Source of the DNA: Phoebastria nigripes
Lineage: Eukaryota > Chordata > Aves > Procellariiformes > Diomedeidae
Direction: 5' to 3'
Assembly: GCA_035582835.1 (NCBI GenBank)
Contig: JAYKAV010002942.1
Coordinates: 209,230-273,229, forward strand
DNA length: 64,000 nt
The position numbers were made by a program, and so were the translations under genes. This document shows positions 23,960-34,705 of this stretch, piece by piece (the first letter of the stretch is position 1; every line of letters starts with the position of its first letter). The notes beneath the pieces were generated by a model. It was not told the origin of the DNA. It saw nothing but the letters and a program-made list of their open reading frames with translations, and did no database searches.

Positions 23960-24340
23960 ATCCCCCATTCTCAAAGATGGGCACTATAATGGGCCTTTTG
24001 CATTGTTCTGGAACTTCTCTTTTTCTCCATGAATTTTGAAAGGTGTAAAGATTAGTTCATTCAGGTCCCTAATTATGCTAGAGATGGTGGGAGTGGGACC
24101 AGGTGTTTGGGTAACATAGGTAAGTAATCTCTGACTTGTCTTTGTTCTAGCCTGAGCCATTACCACTTTGTCACTGATGTTAACTGTGTCAGCCATCTGA
24201 GCCCAGTTTACTTTCTTAATGAAAATGGAAGCAGAGACTGAAGCAAAAAAAAAAGAACTAAATGAATTGCCCTTCCCAAAGCCATCTGCTACCACCTTTC
24301 TCCTTCATTTAGTGGAAGACCAGGTCATCCAGTTTGTTCT
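23960..24340 (-). mobile_element. Ancient CR1 (L3-like) ORF2 fragment, antisense
   Basis: The plus-strand text has the order of blocks seen in antisense amniote CR1/L3 elements upstream of the reverse transcriptase: TTGTTCTGGAACTTCTCTTTTTCTCCATGAATTTTGAAAGG (24003-24043), then TCACTGATGTTAACTGTGTC (24172-24191), then AAAATGGAAGCAGAGACTGAAGCAAAAAA (about 24222-24250). On the minus strand a 103-codon frame at 23984-24295 stays open across it, probably a relic of the old ORF2 frame, although I cannot match individual motifs. Boundaries are approximate and the identification is by recalled pattern only. Confidence 0.5.
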
Positions 24341-27300
24341 GATTTACCATAATTAATCCAGTGTAACCCTTCCTTTCTCTGCCTCAAATCAGCCAATGTT
24401 TTCCAAACATGTTGTTTTCATAATATTGTTCCCTCCATGTTGGGCCATCTTTTCCTCATTGTGAAGAGCCTTTCAAATGATTTCCATTTCTGGATGAAAA
24501 CCCATTCTTTTGTTTTTGCAGTGTAGAGTTTTTTTCAGTGAATTATGGTTTATGGCCATTCCTCGCAGGTGAACTGCCCACAGCAGTGCTTTAGGAGTGC
24601 AGTCAAATGTCACTCATGTGGTGCAAAATGGTCTCATTTGATTTGAACCTGATATTGAATTTTCCTTCTTTATTTGCCTCTGATGAAATGCCCTCAAACT
24701 TCTACAATCAGATTACTTCCTCATTAATCGAAATTCCTAATGACCTTTTATAAATGTCTCGGTATACCAGCATCTCATTTTTCCTGCAAATCTTACACAA
24801 ATTCACAAATGTAGTTGCCCTTCAGAGAGATTTCAGTCTTAATAACATTTGTTAGGAAGTGACCTCTTATTTTAAGTCAACTTTGCTGACTCAGTACATA
24901 TCTCAATGCTGCAGCTATCAGCAAATCTGGACAGCCAACGTCAGTGTTAGCCTAGCAGGCAAGTCACTAGCTGGCAATGAGAGTTGGGGTAAACCTCTGA
25001 GCTATCCCAACCCAAGCTAACTTGTCTGGAATCTTACAAAAGAGGATAAATGGGAACGGTAGCAACATCGTATAAACTAAGATAAGTTTCCTGTGAATTA
25101 TTTTGCAGGAGGTCTGATTTGTCTCCCCTGATTTAATGTCTGGCTGATCTCAGATCAGCTCTAGGTCTCAGTGCTCAGCCTAAAGCTCTGCAACCCTGAA
25201 CATGATGCTCCAGAATCATGACTAGTGCTGAAAGTACAAACCTCCCAAGCCTCAACAATAAAACCTCCAACGTAACTTTTAAAGTCATCCCCAATTCTAT
25301 TACTACTTGAGTTTTGCTCCTTGTTTCAAGGGAGATGTCACATGGATTTTACTCTTTAAATTACTGGAGCATAGCTTTGCATGTCTCCTTGGTATGCTAT
25401 CATAGTCTCCTACAGAACTGTTTGATCTTTTAAGAAAATCTTCCTCCTTTACCTGCGGGATTAAAGAACCCATCTATGACACTGTATGAATTCAAGTTTC
25501 TTCTCTGCCTGACTGGGAACAGGATTTATTACTTCACATGAGACCTTTCTTAAGCAGGGTTTGGCTGCATATCCCAAGGTGACCTACTGCACTGTCTTCA
25601 TCTGAGGATGTTCCATCTTTACAAAATATTCATTGCTGAATCAAATGTAAGCCAAGACATATTCCCCACTGAGCTCTAGATTTCCATGCTTGTGGCCCAG
25701 TGGATATTCAATAAGCAAGACTGAGAAGCACTATGAACAACTAGATAATATCTGCTAGTTTGGGAAGAATAACATAAGGAAACAGAGTTTTTTATTAAAA
25801 TCCCTACTGCAAAAGAGGCATTAGAGTTTTATTTGACTTGTGTCAGTACTTTATCAACAGGACTGCTCAGGGGAAAGAATGGTCAACAGCACCTGCTGTG
25901 TGTTGTGGGTATATCCCAAATGGCTGGTCATACTCTGAAAATGCCTTGCAAGTTGGACCCTGGGAAACAGAAGAGGGGTCACGAGCACTGAAAACCTTTC
26001 TGGGGGTCAAGTACAAAACACATCAGCAGCAGATAGGGTCAAGNGTATATCCTCCATGAAGAAAACTTAAGGGAAGATGTTGAGTAGGGAATGTATTGAG
26101 AAGGCAGTTTCAATATCTTGATGGTTAGGCAGTAGCTAAGTGTAGCATATGGAAAACTAAAACATCATTAGGATTTTAATCCGGTTTGTGAATCCTGCCT
26201 AAGATCAGGAGAAATAATGTGCATACTTTGCACAGGAGTATAGATCTCCAAACATGGCAAATGCTCTTGTATTTCTACCAGTTCTGAAACACCTATTAGA
26301 AAGTTTGTTCTTCTGTTCTTTTTCCCACAGCTCAGAATGCCTTTAGCAAGGATTTAGTCTCCCTTGAAAAGGGTCTGCAGGGACTTAGCCTTTTTCCCAG
26401 AAAAAATAAGGATAAATAAATTAATAAAAACAAATTTTACAAAATGTTGTTGATGCATTAGCTTCAGCAGGGTGCCAAATCTAACGTCTACGTGGAAGGA
26501 GCCTTCCAGGGCTCTGACCTGCATTGCAAATTGTCTGTAATTTAATAGTGAGTGAAGCTTAGTGGGAGCAATTTCTTTCAAATGTTTGCTGCCATTAGCT
26601 TAGAGGAGAGGAAATTAGAGGAATCCAGAAGTTTTCATTTCCAAGTGAAGTCAGTCACACAGCACAGCACAAGACCTTTTTAAATTGCAATATGGCATCA
26701 TATTAAACAGAAGCCATCTGTGTTTCCTTTGGCTTTCTATCAGTTTACATTTTTTTCTTAGATGTAGTAGTAGCAAATGTCAGAGCTTTTTCACCCTCTC
26801 CTATAATGCAAAATTAGTATATGACTGTTTGTAGATCTATAGCTCTCAGCTGACCCACTGCTGCAAACCCTGAGTTGTGTGAGCTGCTCGTCTTCACAGA
26901 AGTACCACCAGTGAACTTAAATGGCGCCTCACACGAATTGTAACCTAGATCCTGCAAAGTATTAAAACACTTGTTTAATTAGCTTGCTAGAGGGGAGTTT
27001 TGAATTAGTTGTTTTTTTTTCAGAAGTAGGACTAAAGGCAGTTGCAATAACATGTGTGGTTCCTGAATATCTTCTAAAATGACACTGTAGTTTCCTACAT
27101 TGTTGGCTTCCAGGGCAGCTGTGCTAAATCTGGCTGTGATGATTAAAAATGCTGTGGTCCCTAACTGTTTCCCTGCCTCTCTGCTGGAAGCTACTGCCTC
27201 CATAGTAGGATAGGCAGCTATCCTGCTACATGCCAGCTGCTCAACTTGTGCAGTTTGCAGCCTGGGCTATTAGCTTTTACTGCAACTGGAGATAGGCTAG

Positions 27301-28025
27301 TCTCTGAACAGCATTGCCTTGAGGTGTAATGCCGTACTGGTCTGCCGTAACAGCAATAGACACCAGCAGAAAGGGAAAGGCAGTCACTGGGAGGTGAGGA
27401 AATATTATTTTCCCCTGGCATGAATTGCTAGCGCTTGTGGACCTTTAATGACTTTTGTTTCTTCAGGATTTTGCCAAAATAGACACAGTGTGAAGTGACT
27501 TTATCAAAGAAGTGCTTTACTGCTGTTAATGAAATAAGAGAATAGTGATTAAGGTGAAATGATGCCTGAAAATGAAAGGAAAGCACTATTAGATACTGTT
27601 GGGCTAGATGATAGTCATGTGGGCCACTAGCAAGGTATATGGATAGACCCCAGTACTAGTGAGGTGTACGGGCTGTGCCTCTGCAGTGTCATTGCTCCAT
27701 CCACACAAGGAAGGAGGCTGGGGCTGTGCTGCCTGAGCAGGGGAGGGTGCTGCCAGGGACCGAACTTGGGGTGGAGGGGCCTTGAGGTCTGATCCTGCCT
27801 CCCTCAGGAAGGAGAAGGGGCAGGTGGTGTCCGTGGAGCTGGTGGCAGGGCAGGAAGCCTGGGGAAGGGAGAGTCTTGCTGGGACAGCCTTAACCATCAG
27901 CTAATGAACAGTCTGCAACTTTAACTGCTGATTCCCAAGCACTAGTGGTTTCTTAATCTTGGCAGTGAGATGTGAGCATTTAGAAAAAAATTACCAGGGA
28001 TTTCTGACAGCAGGGACAAGAGATT

Positions 28026-28243
28026 GATGCGCTGCTGTAAGGGCACCAAGACGTGAGGCCGTGTGTGTCTGGAAGTGAGCTCCTCGCGTGCAGCCTGCGC
28101 CCGTCGGTGCTGCCAAACCTCTCTCCGTCCCTCATCTCCCCGAGGGCTGACAGCTCCGGGGGCTGGCAGGGAAGCTGTGCTCAGATGGGCTGTCGAAGCT
28201 GCCTGCGGGGCTGATGCCGTCAGGAATGTGCGTTTGAACTGGA
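28026..28243. promoter_or_regulatory. CpG-rich patch, possible orphan mini CpG island
   Basis: About 15 CpGs are found in about 218 bp, with high GC, in a CpG-poor background. Clusters include CTCCTCGCGTGC (28080-28091), GCGCCCGTCGGTGC (28097-28110) and TCTCCCCGAGGG (28135-28146). A rough hand estimate puts the CpG observed/expected ratio near 0.7. Frames are open on both strands because stops are rare in such DNA, and neither product is recognisable. It could be an enhancer, an alternative promoter or a GC-rich old insertion. Confidence 0.35.
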
Positions 28244-29134
28244 CCCTGTGGGGAGATAGCATGGAGAGATGAGCTCTGGAAATAGGAGATTTTGATGATT
28301 CCTGCTACTTAATGGACTGCCTACTGGGTTTGCTGTGAGTGGGCCTTTGAACGGCTTTGCTGCTAGGGAGAGGGGAGGTGGGTGCCTTTGATAGCCAGGA
28401 GTGGTATGGCTAGAGATGATCCTGCGCCTAGCATTAGTCAAGGTTAGATTGAGTCTGGCAGTGACAAAACTGGGGGAAGGTGTCCGTCATGTGCAAAATA
28501 CTGCTTGTGTGTCAAACAACGGTGTCCTGGCTGGGGTGGTTCGAGGGTTGCTGGGAGCACTGGGATCCTCTACCAGCTCACTGGGTACAGCAAGGAAAAG
28601 GGTGCAAGTTTTCAGGTATATGGGGTGGGATTGATCTTGCCAAACTGCAGCAACTCACCTCATCCTAAGGCCAGCATGTAAATTGGTTCAGGCGAGTTCC
28701 TCTCATGGAAGCTGTGGAACACCAAAGGGCAGAAGAGTTGCACTGAATTTGTTTGTTTTCATAAACTTTCAGCAGTTTTGCTTTCATAATTCATTTTCTG
28801 GGTCACTTTCTGGTCCTACTAGTTTGTTATTACACAAACTTGTGACAATCCTGGCAGCTTTGCACTGATTACAGTAAGTGTGTTCAATTAGATCAGGCTC
28901 CTTTTTTAGGTATAGATGTGCAAAAATTGAGATGGATCAGAGACCAGCTGAAAAATTGCACCTAATATTTTAATTAAGGTTTTAACTTATCTAATACTAT
29001 ATCCTGTCTTTTGGAGCAACTAAGATTGCTTGTGGGGGCTTTTTTCCTGGGATGTTCAGGCCCCCAGAAGCCAAGTAGATGCATGAACTGAACAGCTGTG
29101 AGAATAGGCAACCTTTCTGGGCCTTTTTTTTAAC

Positions 29135-29152
29135 TTTTTTTTTTTTTTTTTT
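29135..29152. repeat. Poly-T tract
   Basis: Eighteen uninterrupted T followed by AAAAAA, giving an AT hairpin-like junction. No retroelement body is identified beside it. Confidence 0.9.
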
Positions 29153-31438
29153 AAAAAAGCTTTTCTATTTTCTTGCTCTGTTCCTGGGTCTTGATGTTTT
29201 CTAATAGTGTAAAGTCCTGTGCAGCCTGAAGAGATGTAATGAAAGCTTAAGAAAAAATGGCAATGGTGCTTTCTAAACTCTGCTTAATGATGTAAATGCA
29301 ATGCAGATGAATGCCTCTCCTCCAGCTGGCTAACTCCAGTGGAACTCATTCACACACCCACATGTACATACACATACTTGTGCTTTTTCCCTTTTTGTGG
29401 CCTTAAAAAAAAACCAAAACAACAAACAACCCAGCAAACCTCCCTTCTGTTCATAGAACTAGCAGATCTTGGTCTGCTCTGCTGAAACCATGATTAATGA
29501 AGTACAAAATGGATAGTTTCCTTATCGAAGGGCTACTGACAGATTGAAGGCTGATTAAAGCTGACTGTTGCTTACGTGTGAAAGGAGGCAACTACTTGAT
29601 TCCTGGTGGGCAGCAGACGTTATTCTGTGTGCTCTTGATGGGGCTGGAGGACTGGCAGAAGGATTCCTGGAAGAGTGCAAATTTTTCTCTAAGATGAAGC
29701 AGCCAAATGCTTCCTATGCAGTTTGTCCCAGCTTTTATATATTAAAAGATATATAAATGCATTTAGAGTAAGGAGGGGTGGAGAACCCTTGTGGAAGCAC
29801 TCAATAAATCCTGCATNAGGTAATAAACTGNCTGATATCAAAGGGCTCATCTGCTNCTTAGAGATAAGCTCTTATGTGATTTGATACTTATCAAAGACCC
29901 ATGAGTTTGCAAAATTTAGTCGGGAAATCTTCTGAGCAAAGGCCATGACAAGCCATTTGTGAAAACAGCATGACATATTTCACAGCTGTCAAAGCATTAG
30001 AGCAGTCTTCCTTGCAGTATCTTAGAATACTTGAATTTCTTGCTTAAGCACAAGAAACTAGGGAAAAGAAGTAATGCTAGCTCAGACATATCCAAAACAT
30101 CTTTGTGCTGAGAAGATCTGGCCATTGGGAAACCTTTATACTGTAACTCAAGGTGCTTCATCTACCCCTACAATATGCTGTGCTCATCCCTACAATCTGT
30201 CCCTGTGTACCACGATAGCAGAGGTTTCAGCAGTCGCAGCAGGCTTGCGCAGCGTGCATCCTGCCTGGCAGCTGCAGCAGATGTGGTCCAGCTTCCTCCA
30301 AGACAAATCTTGTCGGCAGCTTCCCCCACCTTGCCTTGGGAGCTGTGTTTAAGCTGGTCCTTGCCTGAACTGCATTATGGCTATGCCTGTACCTGGCCTT
30401 GTACCTTGTGGACCCAGACCCACAGGCTTGATGTCTTGACTTGAGCAAGAGTGATGCCTGTCCAGCTGTGTGCTTTATCTGTGGCTTAACTTTGTTTTCT
30501 TCCATTGCAGACCAAGCTACATTAAATAACTATGTTTCCCACCAGTTAAGAGCATGTACAAGGAAAATCAATTGCAACTTGTTGCCTTTCCTCTTTGAAA
30601 CCATTCTCTGAAAACAGGATCAGTCTGTTTGGTGTATTTTGTGGTCATATTTTATTTTTCCTTCTAGAAAATGCCTTATTTAGTTCTGGTCATACTGGTC
30701 ATGATAAACATATGCTGGCTAATAATAATCAACAACCATAATACCACCGATGTTATAGTTTTGAAAGTGTATTTGCAAATATGTCAAGTGGATTTTTTTT
30801 TAATGCATAATTTGATATTTTCCTTCCATTTTCTCTGATGGTGTCTCCATAATTTCAGTTGCTCTGCGGTATACATCACAGTAATTACAGAGTAAATAGA
30901 CACGAACAGTGCTAAAAAGTAGGCTATTTAGAGTCTGTTTTGTTAGTTTAAAATAACCAAATGAGTATTACATGAGTTGGCAGCAACTTTTCTACCTCAG
31001 AGAGGTGAAGAGCCAGGCTACTCTGTCCATGCTGAGAATGTTTTAAATGAGGCCAGTGACAAAACTGTGTGCTGTAGTTCTTGCATTTTGTCACAGTTCA
31101 GCACCACATCCCCACGCGGTGGCATGCCCCAGCATGGAAAGGATGCAGGAGAGCAGCTGGCTCTGCTGTGTGTGGAAAGGACCCGCATTGCTGGGAACCA
31201 CTCTGTGGGGTATCACTCCTCAATAATGGGCTTAAGCAGACCCAGGTGGAGTGCAGAGGCAATAGGAGGAGAGTTTTTGTAGAAAGTCCTGGTGTCAGCA
31301 TGACTACATAAATAAATGGAGGAAGATTTTCTTCATCAGATATGAAACAATTGGACAGCTGAAGAAGGATGCTGATGGTCCAAAGGGAAACAGTTATTTT
31401 GCTTTGCACTTTGTTTTGAATGTATAGCAATGCCTGGC

Positions 31439-31455
31439 TTTTTTTTTTTTTTTTT
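31439..31455. repeat. Poly-T tract
   Basis: Seventeen uninterrupted T, followed by a GT/G-rich stretch. On the minus strand this could be the poly-A tail of a retrocopy, but no parent gene is recognised to its right. Confidence 0.9.
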
Positions 31456-32449
31456 GTGGGTTTGGGGAGGGGTTTATTTTTATTTTGTTAACCAAAATAC
31501 GTGTGTCTTATTTTCTCTGTCACTAATTTACACTGTCTTGAACACTTAACCAATTTCCCTCAGGTTCAGTTAAAACCTGGTTGAGAGCTTGGCTCATGCA
31601 AGAGGCTGCGTTTACTGAGACATGAACTTCCTCCCTCCTTAAAGGCTGTTCCATGTGTTGTAGATAGGCCTGTTGGCTGCATTTATTCTCACCACCTGTA
31701 GGCATCTAACTCAACAGTTAGAGTAGGGGCTTAGTGTCCCTCTTAGATCTTTCTATACTTGATCTAGAAAAATGTACATCTTCATCCCACTCGAAGTAAA
31801 TTTCCCTGTGAGGTTGCCTTTCTCTTTCCATTCATATAAAGCAAGTCTGTGGTGACTATGTACTATAGGTCTCTCAGGTCAGAGAGATGAATCTGGGCAC
31901 AAACAAGTAAGTACAAGGATGGTATATGATGTTGACTTGTAGCAGCTATGAGGGAAGCTTATACAGAGGAATCTGCCTTTTTCATTACNCCTCCCTATTT
32001 CTTTTTTTATTTAGCCAACTTATGGTATAGTATTTGGTATGCTTGTTAGAATTCTTTACCAGTTTTTTTTTTTTTTTTAACATACACAATACATTAAACC
32101 ACTGAAATACAATCTCTGTGGAATCCCTTTGGTTTCTCTGAAAATGTTTAGCTTCCACTCCAACTTTCTAGCTACCTTGTTGTTTCTGTCCTATAACAAG
32201 ATCCTTTAATATAGCTCCCAGATCTGTGGTATAGAACCTTACACCTTATAAAAAGGGATTTTGCAATGGATGTAAGGAAATGATATCAGAAATATCCCTG
32301 CAAACAGCTTGCCAATGAGTTAGAGATAGTGTCAAGGCTGGCATGATGCCAGCACTGGGTGACCACTGCTTTTGGATATTTTTCTAAAGTTCATTTAATT
32401 CTTCACATATGTTCTTTCCCCAGCCCCCAAAGAAATATTTTTGCAATGC

Positions 32450-32455
<6 letters not shown>

Positions 32456-32483
<28 letters not shown>
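32456..32483. repeat. Poly-A tract, 28 bases
   Basis: This is the longest homopolymer in the window. The upstream 300 bp show no recognisable processed pseudogene, so it is listed only as a simple repeat. Confidence 0.95.
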
Positions 32484-32486
<3 letters not shown>

Positions 32487-33059
32487 ATGCCAGCTGTTGG
32501 GTCCTCAGGAGAAACTTTTAACAACAAGGAATGCAGCGCACACACAATGGAATTAAATACCCTGGGTACAAGAAACAGATTTCTTTAAAGATAATTATTG
32601 TGATCAGCAGTAAATAAGACAAAATAGAGCTTTTCCCATAGAAAAAAAACTTGAAGGGAATGAAAAATCCTATGATGTGGTGGATTCTTTATAGTGTCAA
32701 GTCCTACAGATCAAGGCAGAGGTGCCATTACTGCTAAGTTTGGTTACTACCTGAGGTAGAAATAAAGGAGTATTTCATGTGCATTGCAGTCAGTACTTTC
32801 CATAAAACCCCTGGCTGGGGTGTGGCTGCAGCTAGTGTTTGCATAGATTTCACTGTGTGATTTGGTACAAATCTCTATTGCAAACACTGCTGTATTACAA
32901 GGGAGTTCTTGCCACCAGAGCTCTTTTTCAGCAATCAGAAAACAAACAACCCCCTGCCTTGCAAAAACAAACAAACCCAAACATCCCCAACCCCAAAACT
33001 CAAAGAAACCGAGCCATTCCTCCCAGTATACTGGAGGATTTTAAAGTTGCTTGGACTGG

Positions 33060-33400
33060 CTGCTGATTCACAGCCTCATTTGGTCAAGTGTTGAAAATCT
33101 TCAAGGATGGAGATTTCACAGCTTCCCTGAGCGCCTGTCCCAGTGCTTAAGCACTATCACTGTGAAACCTTTCCCTTGTTGCAGCCTGTGCTCATTGCTT
33201 TTGCTGGGCACCTCTAAATCATCTGGCTCCATCTTGTCTACAACCCCATTTAAGCTCTGGAAAGGCTGCAGTTAGATCACCTGACAGCTCCCTTCTCTCC
33301 AGGCTTAAGCAGACCCACTTCCCTCAGTCCCTGCTTGTAGATTATATACTCTAATCATCTTAACCATCATAGAGGTAGCTTGACTCTTCCTGAACTTAAA
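33060..33400 (-). mobile_element. CR1 LINE fragment, antisense
   Basis: The plus-strand text follows the antisense CR1 order: TTGAAAATCTTCAAGGATGGAGATTTCACAG (33091-33121), CCTGTCCCAGTGCTTAAGCAC (about 33135-33155), TGCTCATTGCTTTTGCTGGGCACC (33189-33212), CTGGCTCCATCTTGTCTACAACCCC (33223-33247), TCCAGGCTTAAGCAGACCCA (33298-33317) and TAATCATCTTAACCATCATAGAGG (33352-33375). These correspond to the last part of ORF2 and the start of the 3' region. It is diverged and truncated at both ends, and lacks the terminal octamer repeats. Confidence 0.85.
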
Positions 33401-33744
33401 AAACCAAAAAAACCTCCAAACAACAAATAAAACCACCCCATTTTGCTCACTATTCCTTAAAGGCAAAGTTTTCTAAGGTCACTAGTGTTTGCTTCTCCTT
33501 ATATGTGAAAGGATGGGGCTCCAGATGTAAGTGATTACTTACTTTTTCTCATTTTCTCTTTTCTGCTAATAGATAGTCAGAACCAAGTCAACTGCTTCTC
33601 GATCTTCTTCTTGAAATGATCTTTTCTCTTCAGCTACCACTGCAGAGAAGGGCTCAAAGGAGCTTCAAGGTGTCATGTCGTCCATCCTGCTGACTTAATA
33701 AACCAGCATCCACTATACCACTGCCTTCTCTCTAACCGAGATTT
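33401..33744. other. Spacer between two antisense CR1 copies
   Basis: A-rich low-complexity sequence lies at 33397-33435 (AAAAAACCAAAAAAACC...), followed by unassigned DNA. No gene is seen. A short stretch near 33700-33720 (ACTTAATAAACCAGCATCC) is not assigned. Confidence 0.5.
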
Positions 33745-34705
33745 GCCTAACGTGTTTTTGAAGACCTCTGAAGATGGAGACTCCAGAATTTTCCAGCACT
33801 TCAGTATTTTTTACTGTCAGAAATAATTTTCTAAGGTGCAATATGAATCTTTCTTATTGAAATTTTATCCCCTTACCTCCTGTTTCCTCCAACATGGGTA
33901 TAAAGAACAAAGTTGTCCCTTCTAAACAGCAGTCTTTTATGTGTGCAGGCTGTTCTCATGTTCCTTCTCAGTCTTTTCTGCTACAGGCTGAACAGGTCAA
34001 ATACCCTCTTTCCTTCCTCCCAGATTGTTTTCCAGATCTCATTCAATCATCAGTCTCAAGTTTAAAATTTTCTTTAAGAGCAGCACCCAGTGCAGTACTC
34101 CAGCTGAAGTTTGACCAGTGCTGTGTAGGATGGAGAGATGATCCTGCCAGTGCTGCATACTACATTTCTATTTATTCACCTCAGTATGATGTTTCTCTTT
34201 TTTGCAGTAGCATGATGATGTTGACTCATGTTCAGCTTGTGATCTGTAGTAACTGCCAGCTCCTTTTTTTCAGAATTGCTGCTTAGTCATCTGCCATCCG
34301 GCACCTGTGCAGCTGACTGTCCTTACCTAACTACAGTAAATTGTGCACATCTCCTTTGAATAATATTGTATTTCTGTTGAACTGTGCCTCTGATTTGTCA
34401 TGATCGTTTTGAATTCTATATCTAACTTGCAATGTATTCCTGTGTCTGCAAATGTAGTAAGCCCACTGTCTATTCCATCACCCAGAGCAATCATGAAAAT
34501 ACTGTGTTGCACTGGTCTCTCGATATGCCTTATGGGACTGCGTGTGATACGTAGCTCCATCCTGATGATAGCTGATTGCATATAACTCTATTGGTATGGT
34601 TTGCCAGCCCATTTTACAGCCTTGGATAGTAGTTTCATGTAGTTCATATCTCTCTAGGTTAAGTGTGAGAATTCCATGTACCACAATCTGAAAAAAAGTA
34701 CCAGT
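33745..34705 (-). mobile_element. Ancient CR1/L3-like LINE, antisense, about 1 kb preserved
   Basis: Plus-strand landmarks run in the antisense order of amniote CR1/L3 elements: GAAGACCTCTGAAGATGGAGACTCC (33760-33784), ACAGGCTGAACAGGTCAAAT (33984-34003), GCAGCACCCAGTGCAGTACTCCAGCTGAAG (34080-34109), GTATGATGTTTCTCTTTTTTGCAGTAGCATGATG (34184-34217), ACTCATGTTCAGCTTGTGATC (34224-34244), TCTGCAAATGTAGTAAGC (34445-34462), ATTCCATCACCCAGAGCAATCATGAAAATACTG (34471-34503) and GGTATGGTTTGCCAGCCCATTTTACAG (34593-34619). This spans much of the reverse transcriptase C-terminal region. Several indels and stops remove coding ability. The 130-codon plus-strand frame at 33894-34286 is antisense to the element and is not a gene. 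Confidence 0.8.

Larger units (their letters stand above)
24341..33059. other. Unassigned non-coding DNA
   Basis: No gene is recognised in 8.7 kb. Contents noted are a CpG-rich patch at 28026-28243, homopolymer T or A tracts at 29135-29152, 31439-31455 and 32456-32483, an A/C-rich low-complexity stretch at 29405-29440 and another at 32937-33012. Open frames reach only about 110 codons and have no family signature. The interval 31540-31900 has wording reminiscent of old retroelement-derived repeats (TAGGCATCTAACTCAACAG near 31700), but I cannot assign it. Confidence 0.5.

Noticed and set aside
32400..32483. Processed pseudogene ending in the 28-A tract
   Set aside because: No coding remnant of a known gene is recognised upstream, and no target duplication is visible.
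33894..34286. 130-codon plus-strand open frame
   Set aside because: It is antisense to an ancient CR1 element, with no motif or splice context of its own.
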